Assembly: GCA_964019135.1 (NCBI GenBank)
Contig: OZ025265.1
Location: forward strand, 21,985,143-22,049,142
Length of the DNA: 64,000 nt
Direction of reading: 5' to 3'
From: Arenicola marina
Lineage: Eukaryota; Annelida; Polychaeta; Arenicolidae
Every line of letters starts with the position of its first letter. Positions within the stretch are counted from its first letter, which is position 1. Under the pieces are notes generated by a model, which was not told the DNA's origin, searched no databases, and saw only the letters and a program-made list of their open reading frames with translations. This document shows positions 10,880 to 21,489 of the stretch, piece by piece. Both the position numbers and the translations under genes were made by a program.

Positions 10880-11215
10880 TCACTGTTCCGCGCCAGGTTC
10901 TGTTGTCTGTTGTTGAGCCAGGATCATGAATACCGAGGTCTGTAGAGTATCTAGCTGGCCTTCTTTACGACAGACGTATTCACAGAACATGTTACACAAC
11001 TGTTGCATCGTTGTAAGCTGAAGGCGCAGCGAGTAGCGGAAGGAGCGTTGATCGGCCGCCACGGCGCGATCGTAGCGCCTCTGGAGGTCCTCTATGCGGT
11101 TGTTGAGTAGAGAGATTTGACGACATGCCACTTGGTACTTGTTGTACTGCTGAACGTAAAACCACAAAATGTCGTGAGGTGCCGTTAAACGGTCCGCTAC
11201 GCAGGCTGATGCCAT
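10880..11215 (-). CDS. V-1, subfamily V RYDRA-core protein, intact
   Basis: 111 residues and the reference for subfamily V. The N-terminus MASACVADRLTAPHDILWFY has nothing in common with other subfamilies except length: Cys31 and RYDRA 47-51 keep their positions. YNKYQVACRQI resembles subfamily II, its closest relative, and both lie on the - strand. The core is NNRIEDLQRRYDRAVAADQRSFRYSLRLQL, followed by TTMQQLCNMFCEYVCRKEGQLDTLQ and the end TTEPGAEQ. There is no acidic tail. It is convergent with IV-1 and divergent from I-3. Confidence 0.82.
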   Translation of the reverse strand: MASACVADRLTAPHDILWFYVQQYNKYQVACRQISLLNNRIEDLQRRYDRAVAADQRSFRYSLRLQLTTMQQLCNMFCEYVCRKEGQLDTLQTSVFMILAQQQTTEPGAEQ

Positions 11216-12493
11216 AGCCGAGTTGTGTAACCAGAGATAATGCGTAAAACAAGGGTTAACACTGACGCGGAATGCAATGCAGCTGTCTCCTCGTATGTAA
11301 GGTCCAATGTATGTACTGACAAGGGATGCAGAAAGTGTATCGTAAAGCCATCTTAGTCGCCTTTATACGACACCATTTCAGTATCAGCTAGCCAATGAAA
11401 TTCAAGCACAGTAACCCATAGGCCGCATAGGCTAAATATATCAGTTTTCCTGGCTTTCGACCTTGTTATTTTACCACGAGTCTTCATATCATGGCTTCCG
11501 TATTACACCAGAGACTGGCTTCGCCGATAGCCGACATCAAACAATTATTTAAATGATCTTATTGTGCCATTTCGACGAATTACGAGATTACATGCAAGTT
11601 CTAGTTGTGACAACGGTGTCACATCTTCACAATGTTTGCAATGCGACAATCTGGTCTTGTTTCCTTCTTACCGTGTAATGCGTTATCTTGAGGCATTAGG
11701 ACGTTTCCAGCTTTTTGAGTCCTGATTAAGTGCTATATGCTATAAAATAACTTAACTGTGCTTTCGATACGCGACGTACGACTGCTAATGTAGCTTCAAT
11801 AATCCGGCGCTAGTAATCTCACTTCACGATTGCTCGGATAGACAGTACGTCCTAAAGAGTGTGAACCAATAGCGAATTTTGACATTAATACCAAAGTAAT
11901 CGGACAAATCGCATTGCAATCATACCACAGGCGGAAGCTAATTAAATTCAAAGCCCTAAACGATAATTTCATTTTATTCCATTCCAGTTTACATCTTGGT
12001 GCAGCAATCTTTTACGCCAACATTATAAAGCACCACGCATACAATCTGCGATCAATCGGAACAAACTAAAACAGATTTAGGGCCGGCTTGTGGCATATTA
12101 ACGCCAGCCCGAAACAACAGTTTGAGGTCAGATGGAGAAAGCAAGCCAGGTCCGTTGAGACTTTGTTGTTGACTCAGTCGCGTCTACCCACAACCATCCT
12201 ATGGAAGCCATGTCCGCCATCAAACACACACCATTTATACCGGAATGTTGTACGAAGCCATGAAAGTCCACATCAAGGTGAAGATAAATCTAGGCATCCT
12301 ATTGGCTGCTTATCTAATGCTACGAGTATGACATTTTGTAGCCACTTTATAGGAGCAAACTTCATTGTGGTCTTATATCACACTGCCTCGTAATTCATTC
12401 GCTGGTGTTGGATTTAAACGCCGCTGAACGTCAAATAAAAACATGGAATAACGTTCCGTATTGTGATATACTTGGTGTTATTATCGTATGATA
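11216..12493. promoter_or_regulatory. Divergent promoter region of V-1 (-) and I-3 (+)
   Basis: V side (- strand): TATAAAG at 11361-11367, CCAAT at 11392-11396 (ATTGG for the gene), and boxes AAAGCCA at 11451-11457, GAAGCCA at 11492-11498 and 11516-11522. Copy A1 ends at 11541; from 11537 the DNA is unit-start spacer. I side (+ strand): CAAGCCA at 12142, GAAGCCA at 12204-12210 and 12254-12260, TGACTCA near 12172, ATTGG near 12300 and a TATA-like TTTATAG near 12346. The two promoters therefore sit on two blocks joined by recombination. Confidence 0.65.
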
Positions 12494-12871
12494 ATGCCGT
12501 TATCACTGGTACTAGAAGACCGCCAGTTGGCTGCAGACCTCGTTCAGTTTTACCAGAAGCTGCATTCCAAGTTCCTTCGCGCCTGTAACCAAGTTCGCCT
12601 TCTCGATAACGGAATATATGACCTTCAGGTGCGCTACGATCGCGCCGTGGTGGCCAATCAACGCTCCGTTCGCTATTCACTGCGCCTCAAGCTGGCTACG
12701 CTAGAAGGAGTGCGCGACATGTTCTTCGAGTACGCCAATCAACGCGGCAACGACTTGGTGACATTTCAAGAGCGATTCGTCTTTGTGGAACTCGCTCCGG
12801 GCGAGACGGACTTCGTTGCCGACATGGATCGGGAACTGAGCGATTCGGAGGGAGCTTACCTAGCCTCCTAG
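12494..12871 (+). CDS. I-3, subfamily I protein, intact
   Basis: 125 residues, MPLSLVLEDRQLAADLVQFY. It differs from I-1 at a handful of residues, including Glu8 for Gly8, Gln18 for His18, Asn32 for His32 and Val52. It has the full core and the tail SDSEGAYLAS. An in-frame ATG lies 6 bases upstream at 12488. The near-identical sister in X-B is I-8. Its poly(A) signal lies near 13071. Confidence 0.82.
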   Translation: MPLSLVLEDRQLAADLVQFYQKLHSKFLRACNQVRLLDNGIYDLQVRYDRAVVANQRSVRYSLRLKLATLEGVRDMFFEYANQRGNDLVTFQERFVFVELAPGETDFVADMDRELSDSEGAYLAS

Positions 12872-14119
12872 GATGCCGGCTCAGCTGTACATCCACCATG
12901 GATGGTGCACTGGTGCGTGTGTCTGGGACATGCTTCATCCAATACACGCCGATCTGCTTCGAACAATTAGGACGCTGAGTAACGCTGATAACTGTCAGTT
13001 ATTAAATGATTTAATGAGCTATTGGTCCTTTGTAATAAAAGTTTCGCATCCGTGTCATTATCTGATTCCTTAATAAAACTCGCATAAAATACAAATTAAC
13101 AATGTATTTCTTTTACTTCTTTCTATTTAGATGCACTTCATAATTACTTATGCCGCCAACAACACACCCTGTTATCGCGTTTTTTCTGGAACGCATGCTC
13201 GCTATTCGTCCATATCTACTCCTTTATATTTGTGACACATGTGCGTGAGCAATGCGCTTGAACAGCATTGTGATATGTTATAACATTAAAGGCTTATGAC
13301 AAGATTAGATTGAAAGTCGTTAGTTAAGCGCTAACATCTTACATTAGGGACATTATGAGACCAAATGGAACAGCGTTGATAATATAAGTGGATATACTAC
13401 AAGGGGAATATCTCTCTTATAACAACTTGAGCAATCGATCATTAGGGATGACGTATGAAGTAGACTATAATTATTCCGGCATATTGCGGGCTCCTACGCT
13501 TCTCAGTTCACCGATCAAAACGCTGGCAATACGGTCGCGTCGTAATTGTTATTAATCGTTCGTACTAATTGCAATTACACTAATCGCTTTATTTTTCCCA
13601 GTAAGCGGAATGTTTTGTTCTGAGTCTATGTTTAATATACCTTGTTGACAAAAGAACGCAATTAATCATCATATATGCCAAAACGATCTGTCGTAATCTT
13701 CTGTGTATATCAGAGAGTGAATAAATAAACCACAAGTTTCTAACATCTAAACGACCCTCTTCATAACAAAGCCACAACAAATGCATATTACTATTACTCA
13801 ATTGGCTTACTTCTTGCCAACTAATTGGACCTGCCGTTCCCTGGTAAATAACGACGCATAATTCATCGTTATAACGGCGTTTAACGCTTGGCAAATTAAA
13901 GATAATTTTATATCGATTATATAAACATGACTTATACATGTATTTGAACTTGAATTTTATGAATGTGACACATTGTCAAATGAAACGAAAACTGCGCCTG
14001 CCGACTAAGTATGTTTTGTCACTAATTATAATTCCCAAAACAACGGAGTAAGTTTCGCAACTGATTTTTATCATCCGATAAGATATAAGATCACCGCACA
14101 CACGAGGGCATTTGCAGGT
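12872..14119. other. Convergent 3' spacer between I-3 and II-4
   Basis: Same spacer type as 1024-1748 but longer, with the block attattccggcatattgcgg near 13468 and the ttattaatcgttcg block near 13550. The 116-residue - strand frame at 13589-13939 is not kept open in the homologous spacers and is not called. Confidence 0.55.
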
Positions 14120-14464
14120 TCAGCTATGACTTTCTCGTGCGTCTTCCGCAGCTTGTTGTTGAGCCAAGACGATGAACACCGAGGTCTGTAGAGTGTCTAA
14201 CTCGTCTCCCCTTCGACAGACGTATTCACAGAACACGTGACGCAGCTCATCTAGTGTGTCCAGCTCAAGACGCAGCGAGTAGCGGAAGGAGCGCTGGTCG
14301 GCCACCACGGCGCGATCGTAGCGCCTCTGGAGGTCGTCAATACGGTTGTTGAGTAGAGTGATCTGGTGACAGGCCGCTTGGTACTTGTTGTACTTCTGGT
14401 TGTCAAATGCCAACATGTCCTCCGGTGTCTCCATTCCCACCATCGCCGATTCTGACGTCATCAT
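14120..14464 (-). CDS. II-4, subfamily II protein, intact
   Basis: 114 residues: MMTSESAMVGMETPEDMLAF, then the core LLNNRIDDLQRRYDRAVVADQRSFRYSLRLELDTLDELRHVFCEYVCRRG in consensus form, end ALAQQQ-like (VLAQQQAAEDARESHS). The tail differs from II-1 through a short shift in the last codons (ARESHS instead of GAGKS). TGACGTCA overlaps the start. Its twin in X-B is II-8. Confidence 0.82.
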   Translation of the reverse strand: MMTSESAMVGMETPEDMLAFDNQKYNKYQAACHQITLLNNRIDDLQRRYDRAVVADQRSFRYSLRLELDTLDELRHVFCEYVCRRGDELDTLQTSVFIVLAQQQAAEDARESHS

Positions 14465-15691
14465 ACAGTGATGCTACCGTTCCTCTTGATAATGACTGTT
14501 CAGCGAAGCAACAGGTTCAAACGCCTCGAAGATATGATATAAAGTCGCTTTGCTGTATCACAGAACCAATGCTTGTGTGGTCATCAATACCCAGCCAACC
14601 CCCTTTATAAGGCAAAACGGCACTTGATACGGTCGGCTTGTGACCGCTGACTGACCAATCAGAATTCCTGTGACACAACACCCACTATCAAACACCCACA
14701 CCTTTTCATAACGTAATTGGAATTCCCGCTGCATGGCTTCCGCACCGCAAAAAAGTCGTCTGGCTTGATAGATAACACGAGAAGGAAAGTGGAGATGTGA
14801 TCATGTTGCTTTTGCGCCACGATACAATTTACAAAGAGCAAAAACAGAATACAGAATGAGAAATTAAAAATACGCTGCACAAATCAAACATAACATTACA
14901 AGAATAAACTGTCGATTTTATTTTTGCATTAACAGGTGACACAAGATATATGTGTTATGTACATATTGATACTGTATTCATAACATCGTCAGACACCCAA
15001 ATAACATCGCCTACCCAAAACCGTCTAACAGCATACCCATGCATGATTGTCATCTCCATGTCATTTCAGTATGGCGTCTAATATCAGATACAATCGCTAA
15101 TTTTTATTTTCATACAACGAGAACCCCGCCCCAACCACCTTCCTACCCATAACATACCTACACACGGCTATCACCTACACTAATCTTGTGCCCGTATCAT
15201 GAAGCGACGGGCCAGAAGCCAGTCCGATTGCGTCTTTCAAGTAAACAGGGTCGTCGGCCAGAAGTGAAGCCAGGTGTTGGTTGGATCAATTAACATCGCG
15301 CGTCTCTTCTCATCCACCTCAACTGTCAACAAGTCAATCGCCATAATATCATTTTGCGAAAAACAGTCTTGTGCCTCCTATTGGTTCATAAATTTCGAAC
15401 TTCTCCTCATTGGTTGTGAATGTTTTGTACGTCAAAAGCCAAAACAAAACGGATGACAAGCAGAGGGATATAAATGGTTGGGGTATTTCCTATCGAATTC
15501 ATATTTTTGGAGACGTGACTCTTAAAGCGATTCCTTGGCTGCCAATATTGTTGGAGACCAGGCGTCTCAAAGCCATTCTCTGGGTACAAATATTGTTTGA
15601 GGCCAGTCGCCTTGAGGCGATTCTTCTGGTACAACATTTTGTTGGAGACCGGCCAAAGTTGCATTGGAAAGGTCACTTCCGCCCAGTAAAT
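14465..15691. promoter_or_regulatory. Divergent promoter of II-4 (-) and III-2 (+)
   Basis: II side: TATAAAG at 14603-14609, a CGGCTTG box at 14634, CCAAT at 14655-14659, TGGCTTC at 14734-14740 and TGGCTTG at 14761. III side: GAAGCCA at 15215-15221 and 15266-15272, a decayed third box (CAAGTCA) at 15330, spacing 51 and 64; ATTGG near 15380 and 15405; TATAAAT at 15469-15475. The III leader follows. The middle (about 14880-15170) shows no clear motif. Confidence 0.65.
15507..15665 (+). repeat. 45-base leader repeats of III-2
   Basis: Three imperfect copies of a 44-46-base unit beginning ttggagac/tttgaggc and a partial fourth fill the leader between TATA and ATG. Unit number differs between subfamily III genes: about one in III-1 and III-4, about three here and in III-3 and III-5. 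The stretch is open in frame with the gene but has no upstream ATG. Confidence 0.65.
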
Positions 15692-16072
15692 ATGACGTCA
15701 TTGATGACAATGACAGAGCAGCAGATCATCCAAGAACTCGTCGACTCGCACCAGATGATTCATTCCAAGTTTCTTCTTCCCTGTCGCCAGATCCAGGTGC
15801 TCAACAACCGCATAGAAGACCTCCAGACGCGCTACGATCATGCCGTGGCGGCCGACCAGCGCTCCTTCCGCTACTCGCTGCGTCTGGAGCTGGCTACGCT
15901 GGAAGGTGTACGCGACATGTTCTTCATGTATGCCAATCAGTGCGGAAACCACATGGCCGCCCTTGAGGATCGAGTATTCATCGTGGAATTGATGGCTGTG
16001 CTTGAGGTGGGAGAGGCTGTGAGCGAGATCGATGGCGAGCAAGTATGTAATGATGCCACAATCAACACGTAG
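15692..16072 (+). CDS. III-2, subfamily III protein, intact
   Basis: 126 residues. MTSLMTMTEQQIIQELVDSH, Cys31, core LNNRIEDLQTRYDHAVAADQRSFRYSLRLELATLEGVRDMFFMYANQCGNH, then ALEDRVFIVELMAVLEVGEAVSEIDGEQ and the end NDATINT. His50 replaces Arg in the RYDRA motif, as in III-3. The frame is open to 15410, but without an upstream ATG and with TATA at 15469, so 15692 is the start. It is followed within 15 bases by a IV fragment. Confidence 0.82.
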   Translation: MTSLMTMTEQQIIQELVDSHQMIHSKFLLPCRQIQVLNNRIEDLQTRYDHAVAADQRSFRYSLRLELATLEGVRDMFFMYANQCGNHMAALEDRVFIVELMAVLEVGEAVSEIDGEQVCNDATINT

Positions 16073-16086
16073 CAGCGTCATTGAGA

Positions 16087-16269
16087 GCTACGCTGGAAGG
16101 AATACGAGGCATGTTCTTTACGTACACTAACCGGTCCGGGAATCACATAGATGCCCGTGAAGATCGAGTGTTCGTGGAATTGATGGCTGTGTTGGAGGCA
16201 GGAGAGGCTGCAGGGAAGCCGGATGTGGCGGAAGGTAGCCCTGGTGAAGCCATGAACCCATACCAGTGA
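16087..16269 (+). pseudogene. IV-2, 5'-truncated subfamily IV fragment fused behind III-2
   Basis: The III-2 3' UTR (cagcgtcattgagag) runs straight into the middle of a type IV gene at gctacgctggaagg. The rest is open: TLEGIRGMFFTYTNRSGNH, then DRVFVELMAVLEAGEAAG and a normal-looking end with a stop at 16267-16269. Start, N-terminus and RYDRA core are absent, and no promoter is near. It is a deletion join from unequal exchange. Confidence 0.75.
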
Positions 16270-17404
16270 CAACGACAGGAAGACCACGTCTTGTGGACCA
16301 AGTTAATCGTCCTGTGTGTCCGTGGTGCGTTTTATTTCCACAAAAAACTGTTTTGTGCTGCTTGATGTCGGTTCTTAATACTTTTGTACCATATCATAAT
16401 ACGTTTGAGTGCCTTAATAAAACAATATTTTAATTATATATCTGGTTCTGGATGAAACTCCATGTTACATCACGGCATATCCAGTTCATGTACGTTGTGG
16501 AGTGATATAGACTTTTCAGACAAAAGCGTTTCAATTACGGATCTTACACGCGGTGCTGACTAGAATCTCCTAACTTTGTTACAACATTCAGCCAAGCTAT
16601 CCTGGGATGAATTAATGCCAATGAAGATAGTTTATATAGACATCGCTCAAGGACTGTCTGTTAGCCCTCAATGCATCACGCACAAATGAAAAGAAAAATG
16701 CTCTAGTTGAGTTTGTAGTTTTTGTCAAGTAATTAGAATTACAAAAACGATAAATATCTTTGACATCCGTGTTTCTTTATCCGATGAGAAAGATACACAC
16801 GGATAATGCACAAATTCCACATTAGATGATGTTAGAAGTTTCTGATGAGCCCTTTATCAACTACCAACGCATTCAGGATTTCCTTCATTACATAATTGTT
16901 ATTACTGTCACATGGCTTCCCTGTAGCAAAGTGATCACACACGGTTGTATCTTCAGGACGCTTTAACCACTTTGGGCCAAAGTAGGACATGGGATCGTTA
17001 TCCTGCGACCACACAGACATGGCCACAGCGGGGATCGAACCATCGATTCACGTGGCGTTAGGCTTTCATAACCGGAGCACTCAATGCGAGCGCGTTGGCC
17101 CACTGAGCTACCGGGCCGGCCCCTGTCACACACGAAGGAGCGTGACCAAAGCCAAGGCTTTTCCCTCCGACATGATTACATGTAGCTATAAAACCAAACG
17201 ACTGATGTCAAACTTCTCATTTGCAAAGTCTCTGATGGCCAAAACTATGTAATCTATATTAGATGTATACATATCATGAGAGTTTTCGCTCATATAATAT
17301 TCGAATTTCTATTGCATCTTTACGTGATTCACCCCATTCCGTACGGCCACCCGTCTCTCCCCACCCGACACATATACATCCAGATGCCCCGCCAAACATC
17401 CTCA
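16270..17404. other. Type IV 3' flank and spacer
   Basis: 16270-16440 matches the IV-4 3' UTR (poly(A) signal near 16418). 16440-16620 matches 28990-29030 and 29730-29815, that is, the same spacer without the minisatellite and MITE seen there. It then holds decayed spacer, the SINE head at 17026-17125 and 17140-17400 with no recognised homology in the window. Confidence 0.5.
17026..17125 (-). mobile_element. tRNA-derived SINE head
   Basis: On the - strand a Pol III-type promoter is visible: an A-box-like TAGCTCAGTGG near 17097-17109 and B box GGTTCGATCCC at 17031-17041. The A-B distance is longer than in a true tRNA gene and no cloverleaf 3' half with CCA-adjacent stem can be drawn, so a SINE head is preferred over a tRNA gene. 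The body probably runs left toward about 16990; the 3' end is not clear. Confidence 0.6.
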
Positions 17405-18780
17405 CTATTCCTTTACCCTTTGTCAGGAAGCGAAATAAGCGAACACGCTGTAGTCTTTAATTTTAAAATAAACGTGCTCGTCTGCCGGAAGGAAAGCAAT
17501 GTAATGGGCGAACCAATTTACAATCATGCGATTCTCTATCCGATTGAAATTGGGAAGAAGCCAATCGCCATAATAGCAATTACGACTTGTGCCAACAACG
17601 AAATGCATCAATTTCCTAGGCTTCCGACTTGCTATTTTGCCGCAAACCTTCCACGCATGGCTTTCATATTACTTCAGCGACTGGCTTATACGACAACAGA
17701 CATACTGGAAGCATTCGTTAAGTACAGAAATACCATACTATCTTTATTGAATGTCGGCATTTAATCATTCGACGTTGAATAATAGTCACGTCTAAAATGT
17801 TAACGAACATCATGCTTTTTAATTGAAAGTAATCCAACTTTCCCAATAACCCATGAATAAGAACGACAAACAGTTCATTTCGGGAAGTGCGATTAGTCAC
17901 AGAGACCCCCCAGGCAAATTGTAATGTAAGTCATGTCAGGCAATTTTAATTTTATTATATTATCCAAAACATATGGCACCAAATTATAGTCCACGTCCAC
18001 GAACCACAAAAAAATGTCTTTCACAAAAGGTTTTACAGTCTGTGGCCATAAACTCCGCACATCGTAATCAGACATGTTTCCTTAAACATTGACAATACCG
18101 CCCGACGTCACAGGCGACTGTCACTGTTCCGCGCCAGGTTCTGTCGTCTGTTGTTGAGCCAGGATCATGAATACCGAGGTCTGTAGAGTATCTAGCTGGC
18201 CTTCTTTACGACAGACGTATTCACAGAACATGTTACACAACTGTTACATCGTTGTAAGCTGAAGGCGCAGCGAGTAGCGGAAGGAGCGTTGATCGGCCGC
18301 CACGGCGCGATCGTAGCGCCTCTGGAGGTCCTCTATGCGGTTGTTGAGTAGAGAGATTTGACGACATGCCACTTGGTACTTGTTGTACTGCTGAACGTAA
18401 AACCACAAAATGTCGTGAGGTGCCGTTAAACGGTCCGCTACGCAGGCTGATGCCATAGCCGAGTTGTGTAACCAGAGATAATGCGTAAAACAAGGGTTAA
18501 CACTGACGCGGAATGCAATGCAGCTGTCTCCTCGTATGTAAGGTCCAATGTATGTACTGACAAGGGATGCAGAAACTGTATCGTAAAGCCATCTTAGTCG
18601 CCTTTATACGACACCATTTCAGTATCAGCTAGCCAATGAAATTCAAGCACAGTAACCCATAGGCCGCATAGGCTAAATATATCAGTTTTCCTGGCTTTCG
18701 ACCTTGTTATTTTACCACGAGTCTTCATATCATGGCTTCCGTATTACACCAGTGACTGGCTTCGCCGATAGCCGACATCA
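17405..18780. repeat. Second copy of the V-gene segment (A2)
   Basis: Matches 9700-11540 nearly base for base but lacks the retroposon (single site at about 17500). It includes V 3' flank, V-2 and its promoter. It then continues into block 2 at 18781 exactly as copy B does at 45042, so this copy, not A1, is collinear with B at its right end. Confidence 0.85.
18121..18456 (-). pseudogene. V-2, subfamily V copy with premature stop
   Basis: Near-identical to V-1 across all 111 codons, but a CAA-to-TAA change at 18244-18246 ends the frame after LQLTTM (70 residues), just behind the core. The rest, including the end GAEQ, is preserved. The promoter upstream (TATAAAG near 18602, boxes near 18692, 18733 and 18757) is unchanged. 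Confidence 0.78.
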
Positions 18781-21124
18781 AAAATAACTGCCGCAACGCC
18801 ACGAACCCCGACCTAGAGACGGACGGATTGTTGGGCCACGGGGTTTGTATTCATAATCCCCTCTTAAGTTACGCACAAAACGTGCATTTTCGTCTTAGTC
18901 TCCCCAGCTTGCTGTGGTGGTGTTCATGATTAGGAAATCTCCTTCACAATTTTAACACTTTCTTAATTCAGAACAGCTACTTCTTGGGTGACTACTTATG
19001 TATTTTTAACTCGATAATCGTTCGACAAATTGTGTAAATCAGCCTTCCTGGCTTCCGACCTTGTTATTTTACCACGAGTCTTCATAGCATGGCTTCCGTA
19101 TTACAGTAGCGACTAGCTTCGCCGATAGCGATTGTAACGGTCCAATTATTATGTATTATACCAGGAAGCGCGATGTTTTCTAACAAAGCATCACGAACAA
19201 GCGATGCCGCAAACAAAGATGCGTTTACGTACTGATTTGACGGATTTATCGGCCAGGTTGCGGCTTATCAACACTAAGCAGCAAACCAGGGATTAAGGTC
19301 AGAGACACAACGGAAGCCAGGTCCGCTGGGACTGTGTTGTTGACTCAGTCGCCCCCACCGCCCCCTCACACACAACCTTCCTATGGAAGCCATATCCGTC
19401 ATCTGGTAAAGAACATTTAGACTGATGACTGATGGATGACACATAGGAAGCCATCAAAGTTCACATCAAGGTGACCAATATCAATTGCGCATAACAGTCA
19501 TTGGCTGGTGTTATTGCATTTTGTTGATTTTATTGATCGATATTTCCTTGCATATTAACGGTTGTTGGCTGGTTATTTATCAATGTCTTATCCTTAGAAC
19601 TGGTGGCGCAGTGATTGACCAATGCATAGCATTTTAAGACATTATGGCGTTACTGTCTGAAGTCAAGATTAGTTTGAAAGTCAGCATTTAAAGGCTAAAA
19701 TCTTACTTTGATGCAAGTGTGATTAAACGGCGGTGGCAAACGGTTCAACGTACACAAAATACGTGTAAGTAACATTACCGAAATATTACTAGCAGTAATA
19801 TGATTGGTAGCAGCCAATATCAAATGTGACACTCGATCATTAAAAATATAAGAATCAAACTACTGATAATTGCAGCCTTTTTGCGGCCCCTACCCTTCCC
19901 CGTTTACTGTTCTGTTTGCCAGCATTACGGTCGCGTTGCGGTCGTTTGCTTTAATTGCAATTATATTTATTGATAATCACTATCAAAAATTATCAGCAAA
20001 AAAAGTTTGCTTCCGAGACCATATTAAATATCATGAATAGACCAAAGGATTGGTTTTCATCATGATGTACACAGCAACGATCTACCATAATCTTCTCATT
20101 ATATCGAGTGAATATCAACAGAACTGAAGATTGTCATCCGGATCTCGCACAATGACAAACATTTCGACAGTCTTAACATAATAGCTGGTGCTAACGCAAT
20201 TGTTTCTGTCACACAATTAGCTCATATAAATATAGCTCTTTTCAGACAGTTAAAGTGATATTTTCCAATTGTACACGGCCACATAACACATTCATACGTC
20301 AGGGTGTGTGTCTTGTTTGGCTCAAAGCCTGAGCAAATTTTCTGATTGGTTGTTTATATGGGACGATTTAAGCAATTCTGGTCACACAGTGTCAACATGA
20401 CATACCACAGCGCGGCTCAAACCATTGATCAAGGTGCCCGTTAGGCTTACCGGCGACCCACTGAGCTGTCGGTCAGGTCCTGGTAAGTTTCTAAAGATAT
20501 CTAACAAAGATATATATAGTAACCATGATTGCATAAAGCGTTCCATAGAAAGCTAAACAGATTTTAATTGCATCATTAAGCACCTCAAAATAAATATATT
20601 AAAATGCATTTGATTAAAAAATTATCAACACCCGTAGCAGCTTGTCTTAAGCCCATCGACAGACACCTATTCCTTTTCTCATCGTCTAACACGTCTAACA
20701 TTTCAACAACTTTCGGGGGGCGAAGCCATGTTCTGTTGGCCTTTCAAGTCGACTTGCGCATCGGGCGAAAGTGAAGCCGTCTGCTTGGGCGATCCATTAC
20801 TGCTGAAAGTTTCCTATTTAAAGCTGTGGAGAAGCCAGTGAGCGGATTATGAACCAGAGCGAAGCATTATCCTGTTTCCCATTGGCTATGTTGAGCCTTG
20901 TTCTCATTGGCCATTAGCCCAACTGAACCACGCGCAGAGTGCTACTTAAATAATTCATTCGCTTATAAAGGTTAGACAAGTTGTTACCAAGTCATAATCA
21001 CCTGGGAGCTTAATTAACGATAAGCGTTACTGCGGACTTCTGGTCTACTGGAATATAAGTTTGTTATTTGCAGAAAACGGAAATAAAAACATTTTTCTTT
21101 TATTTCCTGATATTGACGCCGTCG
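18457..21124. other. Spacer between V-2 and IV-3 with two promoters
   Basis: 18457-18790: V-2 promoter. 18835-18935: one arm of the MITE-like sequence also seen at 63582. 19027-19130: repeated V-type distal block. 19310-19400: type I promoter box and TGACTCA (19337) with no I gene behind it. 20400-20490: decayed SINE. 20700-20990: IV-3 promoter with GAAGCCA near 20725, GAAGCCG near 20791, GAAGCCA near 20831, ATTGG near 20880 and 20909, TATAAAG near 20964. No reading frame in this stretch resembles a gene. Confidence 0.55.
20400..20490 (-). mobile_element. Decayed SINE head
   Basis: On the - strand it shares AGCTCAGTGGG, the segment AAGCCTAACG and a worn B box (ATGGTTTGAGCC) with the SINE at 17026-17125. 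It is present at the same place in copy B (about 46658-46745), so it predates the duplication. Confidence 0.5.
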
Positions 21125-21489
21125 ATGACAATGGCAGGACGACAATTCCTGGACAACCTCATGGACTCGTACCAGACAGCGCTTTCTAAGTTCCGTCTTT
21201 GCTGTCGCCAATCCAGATGCTCAACAACCGCATAATTGACCTACAGGGGCGCATCGATCGCGTCGTGGTGGCTGATCAAAGCTCCTTCCGTTACTCGCTG
21301 CGCCTGGGGTTGGCTACGCTGGATGGAATACGCGGCATGTTTTTTACGTACGCAAATCGGTGCGGAAATCACATGGATGTCCTTGAGGATCGAGTGTTCG
21401 TGGAATTGATGGCTGTGTTGGAGATGGGAGAGGCTGGGGCGGACCTCGAAGAGGCGGAAGGTGGCTCTGCTGTTGCCATAAACACATAG
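21125..21489 (+). pseudogene. IV-3, frameshifted subfamily IV copy
   Basis: The ATG at 21125 reads MTMAGRQFLDNLMDSYQTAL, then a one-base loss at cgccaatcc (cgccagatcc elsewhere, near 21210) shifts the frame; it ends soon after. The 3' part is open in the correct frame: LNNRIIDLQGRIDRVVVADQSSFRYSLRLGLATLDGIRGMFFTYANRCGNH and the acidic end. The core has diverged (RIDRV for RYDRA). The same loss is in IV-6, so it predates the A/B duplication. Confidence 0.75.

Larger units (their letters stand above)
11537..17404. repeat. Block X, copy A
   Basis: 11537-15605 matches 52287-56348 (X-B) collinearly. It carries I-3, II-4 and the II/III promoter; X-A continues with III-2 and IV-2, which X-B lacks. 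In A the block sits between two copies of the V-gene segment, in B between two copies of the end of block 2. The left junction has a 5-base overlap (tcaaa at 11537-11541) between V-type upstream DNA and unit-start spacer. Confidence 0.8.

Noticed and set aside
15410-16072. 220-residue frame extending III-2 upstream
   Set aside because: No ATG before 15692; it starts at TTG upstream of the TATA box at 15469. Other III genes are not open there.
17026-17125. True tRNA gene
   Set aside because: A and B boxes are too far apart and no full cloverleaf can be drawn; a worn relative exists at 20400.
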